Source: a virus. Taken from it: DNA of 40,975 bases. Every line of letters begins with the position of its first letter. Positions within the stretch are counted from its first letter, which is position 1. The translations under genes and the position numbers were made by a program. The stretch is from the IMG/VR virus record IMGVR_UViG_3300031576_000141, positions 1 to 40,975 of that record; one strand, 5' to 3'. Positions 22,451-30,336 of the stretch are shown here, in pieces. The notes under the pieces were generated by a model. It had not been told where the DNA came from and did no database searches. It worked only from the letters and a program-made list of their open reading frames with translations.

Positions 22451-24774
22451 CAGGCGTTCCCTTGCGTCGGGCCGATGGTGGACAGGGTGATTTCCTGGAC
22501 GCGGCCGGTCGCCGCATCCCGCTTGGTCACCGTCGCCGTTTTCTGCTTGGTCACTGCAGCCACGAGCGCGGCGTTCGACTCTGCCTGCTGCGTCGTGCAC
22601 TGCAACATCATCGTCCCCAGCTTATCGACCACATTGACCAACTGCCCGATGGAGTCCCGATACTCCGATACATCGCTGAGTCGGCCGGTCTTGCCGTCGA
22701 GCGCCATCACCGGCCCCTTGGAGGTCGCAACCAGTTCGCGCGTCGCCGCGTCACGGGCCAACGCCTCCCGCTTGAAGCCCAGCTCTTCGCCGTGCTTCTG
22801 CTTGGCGAAGCTCATGTCGTCCTGCTGCTTGCGTATCCCCATGGCGGCATTCAGTCCCAATTCCTTCTGCTTCAATGCCAGTTCGGCGCTCGCCTTCTCG
22901 CGATCGAATTGCAGCCGCTCGCCGTCGGTCTTCATTTGCACCTGAAGTTCGGCCGCCTTGAGCTTGGCGTCCGTCTCTGCCTTGACGACAGCCGGATCGG
23001 GCGGCGACGGCTCTTGCGGCTGCGCCTGCGCCGGATCAGTGAAGAACTTCCCTTCTTCCTTGAAGCCCAGCGCGTGCGCCATTGCATTGCCCGTGTTGTA
23101 GAGGTTGTCCAACGTGACAAGCGGCCCGTTGGCGCCACCCTGAAGCTGGACGGCCTGCAATTGAAGCTGCCCGATCTGCGTCAGATGCGCCGCCATAAGA
23201 TCGCGGTTGCCAGTGCCGAGACCGACCGACACGGTAAGATCGAAATCCGCCGGCCATGTCGCCGGTTCCATTGCGACGAATGTGTTGCGGAGCCGTATCT
23301 GCCGCGGCTCGTCCTGATGCGTGCGAACCAGGTAGAGGATCAGCGCGAACAGGTCCTTGACGCCGGTTTCGGCGAAGACGCGGGCGATCAGCTCGATCCG
23401 CTGCTGCGCCGCACTCATGATCTGCGAGATGCCGCTCGCCGTCTTGTTCAGGGAGTTCGCGTCGATCCCCTGATTGTAGCGCGTGACTCCGGTCCGATTC
23501 TCACGAACAGTATCAAGATATTCCATCATCGGGAACGCCTGATTGACGACGGCCGGCGTCACCAGCGGCATCACGTGGCCGGTGCCGGGCAACGCACCGT
23601 GCTTGAGCCGCACCAGACCGCCGGGCCGCGACACCAGCATATCATCGAGATTGACTGCGTCGGACACGGCGTAGCGCACGTTGTTCGACAGATAGAGGTT
23701 GTCGAGTATCTGCCGCAGGACCGTGGACTTGATCTCCTGCAAATCCATGACCAGGTCGGCGATCGAGCGGCCGTAGAACCGGTGCGGCATCAGGATCGGC
23801 GTCAAGCTGACGAACGGCCGCGGCCCCTGCCAGGCCTCGTTTTCCAGGATCGTGCAGCCCTTGCCGGCATGAACGACGCGACGCATTTCGGCGATGCCAT
23901 CGCCGTCCCAATCGACCTGAATGTAGCTCTCCGTCAGCATGACGGTCTGCATCGCCTTGTTCGCGCTTTCCGACTCGATGTTTTCCAGCCCGACATCTTC
24001 GATGCCCTGTAGCCGGGCGCGTCGCTCGCCGGTGTCGAAAAGGCTGTCATCGGCGGCGAGGCCGTCCACCACGGACTTGCGAAAGCCGTCCGCTACGAGC
24101 GAGGAGCGCGTCCGCGGCGTGCGATGCGCCACGTAGGCGGCGTCGGCGATCGTCTTTGCGTCTCGGCTGATCAGGAACTCCTCCGGCGGCACCGGTTCGA
24201 CCTTGACGCGCCCGCGCTTGACCTGGCGCGTCGCGACCAGCGTCACGTCACCATCATCGCCGTCCTCTTGGTCCGCTTCCCAATCATCCGCCTCCGCCTC
24301 CGCCGCCGCCAGCGCATAGGAATTGGCGTCCAGTCCGGGAAGCCGCCTGGTTTCGGTCTTCTCGGCGTCATCCCACCAGACCTTGCCGATGCCGTTCTTC
24401 TGCAACAGCGCATCCTTAAACATCGAATGCAGGATGATGAAGCCGGGATTGTCGCGATTAAAAATGAAATTCACATACTCGGTCGCCTGCTTCGCAGCCT
24501 CTTCATCGCCCGGCTCCTGCGGCTCGAAGCGCACCGTTTCCTCGCCGGCGGTGAAGATTTTCAGCAGCGCCGGCAGTATCCACTCGATCGTGTCGGCGAC
24601 CTCGGTCATGACGACCCGCGAACGATCCTTCTGCTCGTTGCCTAGCGGCTCGCCGAGGTAGTAGTCCATTGCCCGTTCGCGATCGATTGTGAGCTGCGAC
24701 GAGAGGTAGCCGAGCGCCGACGATTGTTCGGCCGCCACGAGGGCCGACAATTCGCGTTCGGTCATCTTGGCCAT
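22450..24774 (-). CDS. Portal protein (P22-like), 774 aa
   Basis: The N-terminal half matches the P22-type portal family. It starts with RERAMDYYLGEPLGNEQKDRSRVVMTEVADTIEWILPALLKIFTAGEE and continues with DALLQKNGIGKVWWDD and VPPEEFLISRDAKTIADA. The middle has PFVSLTPILMPHRFYGRSIADLVMDLQEIKSTVLRQILDN. The C-terminal third is a long charged coiled coil (QFDREKASAELALKQKELGLNAAMG) that would form the portal barrel or crown. The length is typical. The portal is the dodecameric ring through which TerL pumps DNA. Confidence 0.9.
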   Translation of the reverse strand: MAKMTERELSALVAAEQSSALGYLSSQLTIDRERAMDYYLGEPLGNEQKDRSRVVMTEVADTIEWILPALLKIFTAGEETVRFEPQEPGDEEAAKQATEYVNFIFNRDNPGFIILHSMFKDALLQKNGIGKVWWDDAEKTETRRLPGLDANSYALAAAEAEADDWEADQEDGDDGDVTLVATRQVKRGRVKVEPVPPEEFLISRDAKTIADAAYVAHRTPRTRSSLVADGFRKSVVDGLAADDSLFDTGERRARLQGIEDVGLENIESESANKAMQTVMLTESYIQVDWDGDGIAEMRRVVHAGKGCTILENEAWQGPRPFVSLTPILMPHRFYGRSIADLVMDLQEIKSTVLRQILDNLYLSNNVRYAVSDAVNLDDMLVSRPGGLVRLKHGALPGTGHVMPLVTPAVVNQAFPMMEYLDTVRENRTGVTRYNQGIDANSLNKTASGISQIMSAAQQRIELIARVFAETGVKDLFALILYLVRTHQDEPRQIRLRNTFVAMEPATWPADFDLTVSVGLGTGNRDLMAAHLTQIGQLQLQAVQLQGGANGPLVTLDNLYNTGNAMAHALGFKEEGKFFTDPAQAQPQEPSPPDPAVVKAETDAKLKAAELQVQMKTDGERLQFDREKASAELALKQKELGLNAAMGIRKQQDDMSFAKQKHGEELGFKREALARDAATRELVATSKGPVMALDGKTGRLSDVSEYRDSIGQLVNVVDKLGTMMLQCTTQQAESNAALVAAVTKQKTATVTKRDAATGRVQEITLSTIGPTQGNA

Positions 24775-24783
24775 GGCGGTGGA

Positions 24784-24975
24784 TCAGTCCGCCGCCGGCA
24801 GCGATACGCACGCCACATACAGCTCGCCGCTTGTCGCCTCGACGACGGCGTGCGTGACGCGCGATCCGCCCGCGACGATCCGCAACGGCTTGGCGTCGCT
24901 GCACTGCTTCAGCGTAGCCTTGAGCGCGCCGACGGTGGTCAGATCCAGGATGGCGGGGGCCGGTTTGTCGGACAT
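24784..24975 (-). CDS. Small hypothetical protein between TerL and portal, 63 aa
   Basis: A TAGGAG site precedes ATG 24975 (MSDKPAPAILDLTTVGALKATLKQ), so this start is chosen over longer frames running into terL. The product is a small alpha/beta domain (LRIVAGGSRVTHAVVEATSGELYVACV). It sits between terminase and portal. Function unknown. Confidence 0.65.
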   Translation of the reverse strand: MSDKPAPAILDLTTVGALKATLKQCSDAKPLRIVAGGSRVTHAVVEATSGELYVACVSLPAAD

Positions 24976-24985
24976 GAACTTGCTC

Positions 24986-26263
24986 CTAGAGTATCCATTT
25001 GGAACTGCCGTATTCGATCGGTGCCATGATTTCGACCTTGCGGAGCCCCAGCGCGAGGTAGCGGAAGGCATCGGCGGCATGACTCGACCAATCGTGCAGC
25101 GGCGTGTCTCGGAATACCTTTTTCTTTTCGTCGAAGTCGCGGCGATACATACGCAGCGCCTCAATGCCCACTGCGCATTTGTCCGCATCCCACCAACACC
25201 GCGGGATCAGATTACGCGCCGCATTGATGCCGTCCTCGATCCGCTGCTGCGCCAGGATGCGGACATTGTGCACGCCCAGGCCCGTCAGCGTCTCGACCCG
25301 CGTCTTGCCACTGCCGAGTTCCCGCGCGTCGCCATCGTGCGGAAGAATGTGCTCCGCCACGCGCCACGGCTTGCCATTGATCACGCCGACGTAGTGATCC
25401 AAGCCGACGCCGCGGCTCTCGTAGTAATCGAGCAGATGCACCTCCTGGCCGACCTGCTGGGCAAACCAGATGGCGGTATCGTCGCCGATGCCGAGGTCCC
25501 ACGCCGCTGTGACCGCCGTTGCCGGATCGTATGGCACACGGCACACGCGGCTGTCGGCCTCCGCCGCCGTAATCAGCTTGCCGTAATAGGAGCCGACGAC
25601 CGGAGCGTCGAAGCTGCACTCGAATTCGGCGGCGTACTCTTCCTCCGACAGATCGCGCCGCAAGGCCTCCAATTCCTCCGCCGGCACCAGGCCGGTGGTA
25701 CTGGCGCGGAGCTTCAGGTGCCCCCACTCCGGATCGGTCAGCGCACGCCGATAGATGGCCGCGAATTCATTCCTGCCGCGCGGCGTGCCGATGAAGATGG
25801 CCCAACCGGCGCGATCGGTCAGGCAGGGACGAATGACCGAGGTCCAGGCCCGCGGGTCCATGTCGCCGAATTCGTCGAGCACCACGCCGTCGAAGTAGAG
25901 GCCGCGCATGGCGTCGTAGTTGTCGGCGCCGTACAGGCGCACGCGGGCGCCGTTCGGAAGGTCGCAGCGCAGCTCAGCCTCGTTGAACTCGACGCCGGGG
26001 ACCGGACCCGCGTACTGCCGGAGATAGGCCCAGGCAACATCCTTCGCCTGGCGGAAGAACGGTGCGATGTACCCGAACCGCGGCCGCGACTCCTTGCAGC
26101 GCAGGGCGGCATCGATCAGGTCGTTGACACAGGCCACCGTCTTACCGGCGCGCCGATGCGCAACGCACACAAACCAGCGCGTCGGGCGCCGGTGCAGCCG
26201 CTCGAATTGAACGCGGTGCGTGTAGCCGGTGCTAACTCGGATCGTCGTCTGGCCGTCCAACAC
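24986..26263 (-). CDS. terL: Terminase large subunit, about 425 aa
   Basis: The ATPase half has a Walker A motif AHRRAGKT (about residues 35-42), a GYIAPFFRQAKDVAW segment, a Walker B motif GVVLDEF (about 127-132) and the coupling motif FIGTPRG (158-164). The nuclease half starts AAWDLGIGDDTAIWF, with the first metal-binding aspartate near residue 256, and ends HDWSSHAADAFRYLALGL. This is the ATP-driven packaging motor and headful nuclease. A GTG at 26263 with GGAG upstream gives a 32-base overlap with terS; an ATG or GTG further up is open but unlikely. Confidence 0.92.
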   Translation of the reverse strand: MLDGQTTIRVSTGYTHRVQFERLHRRPTRWFVCVAHRRAGKTVACVNDLIDAALRCKESRPRFGYIAPFFRQAKDVAWAYLRQYAGPVPGVEFNEAELRCDLPNGARVRLYGADNYDAMRGLYFDGVVLDEFGDMDPRAWTSVIRPCLTDRAGWAIFIGTPRGRNEFAAIYRRALTDPEWGHLKLRASTTGLVPAEELEALRRDLSEEEYAAEFECSFDAPVVGSYYGKLITAAEADSRVCRVPYDPATAVTAAWDLGIGDDTAIWFAQQVGQEVHLLDYYESRGVGLDHYVGVINGKPWRVAEHILPHDGDARELGSGKTRVETLTGLGVHNVRILAQQRIEDGINAARNLIPRCWWDADKCAVGIEALRMYRRDFDEKKKVFRDTPLHDWSSHAADAFRYLALGLRKVEIMAPIEYGSSKWIL

Positions 26264-26630
26264 TGCGCGGCACTCCGCTTTCGACGGTGATCGAGACGTT
26301 GCCCGAAAGCTTCTGGTCGAGATTGTCGCGTTGACCAAGCAATTGCTTGCCGAGCCAAATCAGCATCGTCGGATTGCCGGCCTCCGCTTGGTGCCACTGC
26401 AACCGACGGAGAGTCACGGCGCCTTCGCCGCGCCCTTCGCGGTACTGCCGCGCAAGCCCTTTGTCTACCTTCATGCGGTTGCGGATCGAGTCCTCGCAGA
26501 CACCCATTACGGCCTCTATCTCGATCCAGGTCGCGCCGATGCCCGCCAGATTGCGCAGCAGAGCCGGGTCAATCCGCGCCGGTTTGCGTCCCGCTCCTTC
26601 TCTTTTGCCGCCCACTGCCATATCTTTCAC
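26232..26630 (-). CDS. terS: Terminase small subunit-like DNA-binding protein, 132 aa
   Basis: A basic N-terminus (GGKREGAGRKPARIDPALLRNLA) precedes a helix-turn-helix (ATWIEIEAVMGVCEDSIRNRMK), then an oligomerisation-type helix region (LRRLQWHQAEAGNPTMLIWLGKQLLGQRD) typical of small terminase-like phage proteins. TerS recognises phage DNA to begin packaging. The gene overlaps terL in the expected order. Its start is 2 bp from the divergent plus-strand gene at 26633. Confidence 0.75.
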   Translation of the reverse strand: MKDMAVGGKREGAGRKPARIDPALLRNLAGIGATWIEIEAVMGVCEDSIRNRMKVDKGLARQYREGRGEGAVTLRRLQWHQAEAGNPTMLIWLGKQLLGQRDNLDQKLSGNVSITVESGVPRSVGRPDDDPS

Positions 26631-26632
26631 CC

Positions 26633-26983
26633 ATGCGTGTCGCCATTGTCGGCAGCCGCCGCCGCCGAGACCGACAATCGGTCGTCGATTGCGTCGCCGG
26701 CCTGCCGGCCGATACCGTCATCGTGTCCGGCGCCTGTCGCGGTCCCGATCGATGGGCGGCGGCGGCAGCTGTCGCGCTCGACATGCCGGTGGCTATTCAT
26801 ATTCCCGACCCGACGGGCGTCCGGTGCCGCGGCGAAGCCGCTCGTCGCTATCACGAACGCAATCAACGTATCGTTGATGACTGTGCCCGGGTCATTGCGT
26901 TCCCGGCCGCGGACCGGAAGGGCGGCACAGAGGACACGATCCGCCGGGCGATCAAGGCCGGAAAGCCGGTTGAGATCCGATAG
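26633..26983 (+). CDS. SLOG-superfamily (DUF2493-like) protein, 116 aa
   Basis: The sequence MRVAIVGSRRRRDRQSVVDCVAGLPADTVIVSGACRGPDRWAA has the Rossmann-like strand-loop of SLOG/DUF2493 proteins ('vaivGSR...d...v...l......ivsGgarGaD..A'). A second block RYHERNQRIVDDCARVIAFPAADRKGGTEDTIRRA also fits. Members bind nucleotide-like ligands or cleave nucleotides to free bases. It is transcribed against the late operon and its end overlaps the phosphoribosyltransferase by 32 bases. A TATCTT box lies 7 bp before the ATG, so the mRNA may be leaderless. Confidence 0.75.
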   Translation: MRVAIVGSRRRRDRQSVVDCVAGLPADTVIVSGACRGPDRWAAAAAVALDMPVAIHIPDPTGVRCRGEAARRYHERNQRIVDDCARVIAFPAADRKGGTEDTIRRAIKAGKPVEIR

Positions 26984-27288
26984 TCCCTCCGATCCACGCG
27001 ACCGGGACGCATGCTTGCCCGGCCGATCGGATCATGGTGGCGGCCTCCTCCAAGTGCCAGCCGCTCGTAGCCAGATCATCGATCAGCAACAGCGGCGACG
27101 TCGGCGTCTGGTCCCATTGCAGCGGCGGCAACCGCGCGAATTCCTTCGGGTGACTAGATCCGGACACGAACCGATCGGCGAATACCTGGACGAACGGAAT
27201 GCCGATCTGGCTTGCCGCCGATTTCGCCAGCCGTTTGCCCCAGCAATCCGGCCGGCGGGAGTGGCCGCAAGCGATCGCCGTCGCTCAC
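26952..27288 (-). CDS. Phosphoribosyltransferase-like protein, apparent frameshift near the N-terminus
   Basis: The C-terminal frame (open from about 27284 down to 26952) contains LLLIDDLATSGWHLEEAATMI, the PRPP-binding signature of type I phosphoribosyltransferases, preceded by GHSRRPDCWGKRLAKSAASQIGIPFVQVFADRFVSGSSHPKEFARL, which looks fully coding. That frame has no standard start before GTG 27167. A GTG at 27288 overlaps the upstream stop (GTGA) and reads MSDGDRL before a single-base shift would be needed near 27265 to join it. Either the gene is frameshifted here or the protein is a truncated version from 27167. Its partner by position is the SLOG protein. Confidence 0.6.
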
Positions 27289-27566
27289 CAGCCGACGAAA
27301 CCGCCAAACAGCGCGGCGACCACCTGCGCGACTTCCGCCGCCGCAGCATCGATTACCGCGATCGTCTGCTGCTGCTTCTCAGCCTTGAACGCGGCGATAT
27401 CCAGCCGCCGCGTTGTGGCGCCGAACGATCGGATCGTGAGATAACGAATTGCCTTTCTGTTGCGGAGCGCCGGTCGCCAGACCAAGCCGCCGAGGGGCGT
27501 AGGCGGTTCGACCTCAGGGGCCGGCGCGGCGATGCCGATGCGGCGATCGAGTGCGGCCCAGTCCAT
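27285..27566 (-). CDS. Hypothetical 93-aa protein
   Basis: From ATG 27566 it reads MDWAALDRRIGIAAPAPEVEPPTPLGGLVWRPALRNRKAIRYLTI and ends in an alanine-rich helix (QQQTIAVIDAAAAEVAQVVAALFGG). It is coupled by GTGA to the phosphoribosyltransferase. Upstream in-frame extension to 27758 has arginine/serine composition unlike a protein. Function unknown. Confidence 0.55.
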   Translation of the reverse strand: MDWAALDRRIGIAAPAPEVEPPTPLGGLVWRPALRNRKAIRYLTIRSFGATTRRLDIAAFKAEKQQQTIAVIDAAAAEVAQVVAALFGGFVGW

Positions 27567-27627
27567 GCTTCTTACTTGCCGATTTTTCACGGTTCCGGGC
27601 GCGGGAATCCGAGTGTTGCCCTGCCGC

Positions 27628-28062
27628 CTAATCCGATTCCGGCCGCTTGTCAAGCGGGCTTGGGAACAGCGCGAGATAGAGCTCGAGGCCGCGGCAGAGA
27701 ATCGGTTGCCAAGCCGGCGCGTAAACGCCATTGCCGAGCACGTCCAGGATATCGCCAAGTGCGCGGCGGGGCACCAGCTTCCTTCGCCACACCTGATAAC
27801 GGATTACGGCGGCGTGCTGGCCTGCACTGTCGGCGCCCACGAGTCCGTTGACCCGCGTGGGGTCGGCGCCTCGCGCGAACAGGCCGGCAGACAGGATGGA
27901 GAACGCGAGTCGGATTTCCTGTGCGGCGGAGCTGTAGCGATCGGCGTCGGGGGCGTCGGCCCAGGGCCAACGGGCGGCTCGCGCGGCGGTCTCTGGCGTG
28001 CCGGGATCGAGCACGACGGTCCTGGCTGCGGGCGGGCGGCAGGAGCGGCGGCGGCGTCGCAT
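27628..28062 (-). CDS. Hypothetical 144-aa protein upstream of the packaging genes
   Basis: The core (LDPGTPETAARAARWPWADAPDADRYSSAAQEIRLAF and VWRRKLVPRRALGDILDVLGNGVYAP) resembles small conserved alphaproteobacterial phage proteins ('tpE..a.ar...dp......qaa.eI'). The ATG at 28062 has no ribosome binding site and adds a run of arginines. A GTG near 28014 preceded by AGGA is an alternative start. A DNA-binding or packaging-linked function is possible but not shown. Confidence 0.6.
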   Translation of the reverse strand: MRRRRRSCRPPAARTVVLDPGTPETAARAARWPWADAPDADRYSSAAQEIRLAFSILSAGLFARGADPTRVNGLVGADSAGQHAAVIRYQVWRRKLVPRRALGDILDVLGNGVYAPAWQPILCRGLELYLALFPSPLDKRPESD

Positions 28063-28214
28063 GGAGGAGATTTGTTATCTGATGGGGCCGCTCGTCAAGC
28101 ACGGCTGAGCGCCGGCCCGTCAGGGCGCAAGGAGGGGGCCTACGCGCACGGTGGGTCTTTCCGGCGGGGGGGTTAGCGGAGAGAGTGCCGCCGTGCGTGT
28201 GGGGCCATCCTAGA

Positions 28215-28787
28215 TCAGGTAGCGGCGACTGTTCCAGCGACGTAACAGATCGCTTGGTGTGCTGCGCAGTAGGAGCGACCGGTGAGAGGGTTCCCACACC
28301 AGGCGGCCCAGCCGGGTTGGCTGCAGTCGTTGCGGATGAAACGGCAACCGCCGGGGTCTGGGGCGAGGGGTTGGCGGCGACGGGGGGCTGATTGGCGCTT
28401 TTTCTGTCGCAGGATTTGGCTCACCCTCGTGGCGCCGATGCCGAAAGCATCGGCGATCTCGCGTGGGGTGACGCCATCGTAGTACATGGCGGCTATTATG
28501 GCGTATCGCGCGCGGCTGGCGCGATGGTCCGAAGATAGGCGACGAGCCGCGGGTGCCATAATGCGAGCGAGGGTGGTGGGTGGGCAGGTTGTCAGGAGAC
28601 CGGGTAGCGGGGCCGCGTGTTTGCCGTGGCGGTCGGTCAGCCAACCGGCGGCGACGGCGCGGGCGCGCATTCGGGGGGCGGTTGTTGCGGGGATACCGAG
28701 CTGGGTCGCGGCCGCGGTGGTACTTAGGCCGACGTGAACAAGTTGCGCGAACGTCAGGACGATCGAGTCGGGGTAGCGAGCGGTCAC
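28215..28787 (-). CDS. GcrA-like transcription regulator, 190 aa
   Basis: An AAGGAG site precedes GTG 28787, which overlaps the upstream stop (GTGA); this gives MTARYPDSIVLTFAQLV. Helix-turn-helix segments are visible at the N-terminus (LSTTAAATQLGIPATTAPRMRARAV) and centre (YDGVTPREIADAFGIGATRVSQILRQKK). The C-terminus, CRFIRNDCSQPGWAAWCG then GRSYCAAHQAICYV, matches the cysteine/histidine end of GcrA ('CrwPig.p....f.fCG.p...g.pYC..H...ay'). GcrA is an alphaproteobacterial sigma70 cofactor that activates promoters at methylated GANTC sites. The phage version may redirect host transcription. It could be a related but different zinc-binding regulator. Confidence 0.65.
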   Translation of the reverse strand: MTARYPDSIVLTFAQLVHVGLSTTAAATQLGIPATTAPRMRARAVAAGWLTDRHGKHAAPLPGLLTTCPPTTLARIMAPAARRLSSDHRASRARYAIIAAMYYDGVTPREIADAFGIGATRVSQILRQKKRQSAPRRRQPLAPDPGGCRFIRNDCSQPGWAAWCGNPLTGRSYCAAHQAICYVAGTVAAT

Positions 28788-29257
28788 GGCAGTGCTCCTT
28801 TCACGATGCGTTCCTGGCGCCCCATCATCGCCTCGCCGAGCTGGAGGACGGGGATCATGATGGTCGTGCCGGCGGCGAGGGCATCGTGGGCGGCGCGCAT
28901 GGATGCGAGGTGCCGTTGCCACTGTTCGGGTGTCCAGCGTTCGTTGATGTAATCCGGTGGCGTGAGCGTGCGGCTTGGCGGGGATCGGCTGCCTTGGTCG
29001 CGCTTGGTGTCGCGGATCAGCTTGCAGAGTTCGCCTGGAGTTGGCCAGCACGGGAACTGGTGCAGCCGTTTGAGATTGCGCCAGGCATCGGCGATTGCTG
29101 TTGGATCAATGGTTTCATCGAGGACGGCTTGGGTCCAGGCTTTCAGGTAGATGGCGGCGTCGGCGTCGGTCTTGACGCTCTTGGGCGGCGGCCAGAGCAC
29201 GCGCATTTCGGCGACGATGATATCGATGGCTTGCAGGGATTCGGCGGTGGGGTTCAT
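28784..29257 (-). CDS. Replication-associated protein, possible helicase loader, 157 aa
   Basis: The protein has LQAIDIIVAEMRVLWPPPKSVKTDADAAIYLKAWTQAV, then AIADAWRNLKRLHQFPCWPTPGELCKLIRD, resembling the N-terminal part of phage replication proteins placed after an initiator (lambda P-like arrangement). The C-terminus is helical (WQRHLASMRAAHDALAAG). It overlaps both neighbours (ATGA and GTGA), so initiator, this protein and the GcrA-like regulator are one translational unit. No Walker motif, so loading by binding rather than ATPase is assumed. Confidence 0.55.
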   Translation of the reverse strand: MNPTAESLQAIDIIVAEMRVLWPPPKSVKTDADAAIYLKAWTQAVLDETIDPTAIADAWRNLKRLHQFPCWPTPGELCKLIRDTKRDQGSRSPPSRTLTPPDYINERWTPEQWQRHLASMRAAHDALAAGTTIMIPVLQLGEAMMGRQERIVKGALP

Positions 29258-30075
29258 TTCCGGATTGCCTTTGGGGTTGGCGGCAAGGGCGCTGAGAACT
29301 CGACCACGGCCGCATGGAACGCGGCTACCGCGCGGTCCATTGGGCCTTCCGCTGCGGGATCGTGGCCGTTGGCTTTTCGGGCTGGTGCCGTGCGATCGGC
29401 GACGGCCTGGCGGATGGCGCGATCGAAGTAGCGGAGATTGTGAGGCGAGCCGGCTTTGGTGGCGAGGGTGGCGACGGTGGGGTAGATATCCAACTCGGGG
29501 TCGGCGCCGTTGGCGAGCCAGCCGGCGATGATCGATCCCGGCGAGAGTGGGACGCCGGAGTTGATGATGGCTTCGAGGCGTTCGTAGACCGGCTTCCAGG
29601 ACGGTGCTTTTTCCGCCTCGCGCGGATGCAGATCTCCTGGTGAGTCCTTGAGAGACTCCTCTTTCTTCTCTCCTCTTCTGTCCTCTTGCAGTAGCCCAGG
29701 CATCGGTTGGCTATAGCCTTGGCTATCAGGCCCTTGTTTTTGTTTATTGTTTTTCCAGCGCATTTCCGCGCCTTTTTTGCCTTTTTCTGAAAAAGTTGAA
29801 AGTCGCCTGTCCTGGCGGTCCAATTCGATGTCGCAACGCTTGAGGTGGAGGTGCCCGTTTCGACGCTTGAAAAACGCTCGGATCACGGTGGCGTTGGCAA
29901 GCCATTGATCGAGTCCGATCCGGGCAATTGCAGCTAGCGCCTGGTCGTTGTCCGGCGGCGGACGCCGATTGATCATGTACCAATCGATCAACCGCCCGTA
30001 GATGCCGTCCTGCTCAGCCGACAGGTGCAGTGTGTCGGCGGCATACAACTCCGGGTACCTGGGATACCAGTCCAT
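29254..30075 (-). CDS. DUF1376 replication initiator-like protein, 273 aa
   Basis: The N-terminus MDWYPRYPELYAADTLHLSAEQDGIYGRLIDWYMINRRPPPDN is the DUF1376 signature found in phage and prophage replication proteins (lambda O-like winged helix). After residue 100 there is a basic linker (EKGKKGAEMRWKNNKQKQ) and a C-terminal helical domain (WKPVYERLEAIINSG). ATG 30075 is chosen because the DUF1376 domain begins exactly there; the in-frame upstream 31 codons are arginine-rich and lie in the control region. It is the first gene of the long minus-strand block. Confidence 0.75.
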   Translation of the reverse strand: MDWYPRYPELYAADTLHLSAEQDGIYGRLIDWYMINRRPPPDNDQALAAIARIGLDQWLANATVIRAFFKRRNGHLHLKRCDIELDRQDRRLSTFSEKGKKGAEMRWKNNKQKQGPDSQGYSQPMPGLLQEDRRGEKKEESLKDSPGDLHPREAEKAPSWKPVYERLEAIINSGVPLSPGSIIAGWLANGADPELDIYPTVATLATKAGSPHNLRYFDRAIRQAVADRTAPARKANGHDPAAEGPMDRAVAAFHAAVVEFSAPLPPTPKAIRK

Positions 30076-30124
30076 CCCTTGTCCTCTGCAAGTCGCCGCT
30101 ACAGCGCGGCAGGATTCCAAGGAT

Positions 30125-30205
30125 CGGCGGGCCGGCTTGCAGTCCGGCCGCGCCTTTCGCTTGGACATTGAGGGCCGGCGGGCCGGCGTCGAGTCCGGCC
30201 GCGCC
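30125..30205. repeat. Two hairpin-forming direct repeats, 51 bp apart
   Basis: Copies at 30125-30154 and 30176-30205 agree at 26 or more of 30 positions. Each contains the inverted pair GGCCGG...CCGGCC around an 8-base loop (CTTGCAGT and CGTCGAGT). The differing bases are almost all in the loop, so the stem is what is kept. They may be iterons, operators or paired RNA hairpins ahead of the replication gene. Confidence 0.5.
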
Positions 30206-30294
30206 GACCCCTCAGAGCGGGTGCCGGCCCCGTCGGGACGGCCACGCCATCATGCACAGCCGGGCGCCGGCGTCAACAGGAAAGTCCTGAGAAA

Positions 30295-30310
30295 TGTTTC
30301 ACGTAAAACA
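30295..30310. promoter_or_regulatory. parS-like ParB binding site
   Basis: TGTTTCACGTAAAACA differs at one of 16 positions from the bacterial chromosomal parS consensus TGTTTCACGTGAAACA, and flanking A/T bases extend the dyad to AATGTTT...AAACATT. It lies upstream of the early operon and beside the replication gene. No ParB-like gene was recognised in the window, so a host ParB would be the ligand. Confidence 0.6.
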
Positions 30311-30336
30311 TTGAGCCATGCGCCCGACGCGGGTCA

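Noticed and set aside
22369-24012. 547-codon plus-strand frame opposite the portal gene
   Set aside because: It is a shadow of a high-GC gene; the minus strand encodes a clear portal protein.
24767-26290. 507-codon plus-strand frame opposite terL
   Set aside because: The minus strand carries intact terminase motifs; the plus frame has no recognisable domain.
26229-27851. 540-codon plus-strand frame spanning terS to the 144-aa gene
   Set aside because: It runs across several genes with good starts and motifs on both strands and is very arginine-rich.
29254-30168. Start of the DUF1376 protein at 30168
   Set aside because: The extra 31 codons are arginine-rich and overlap the hairpin repeats; the domain begins exactly at ATG 30075 with a ribosome site.
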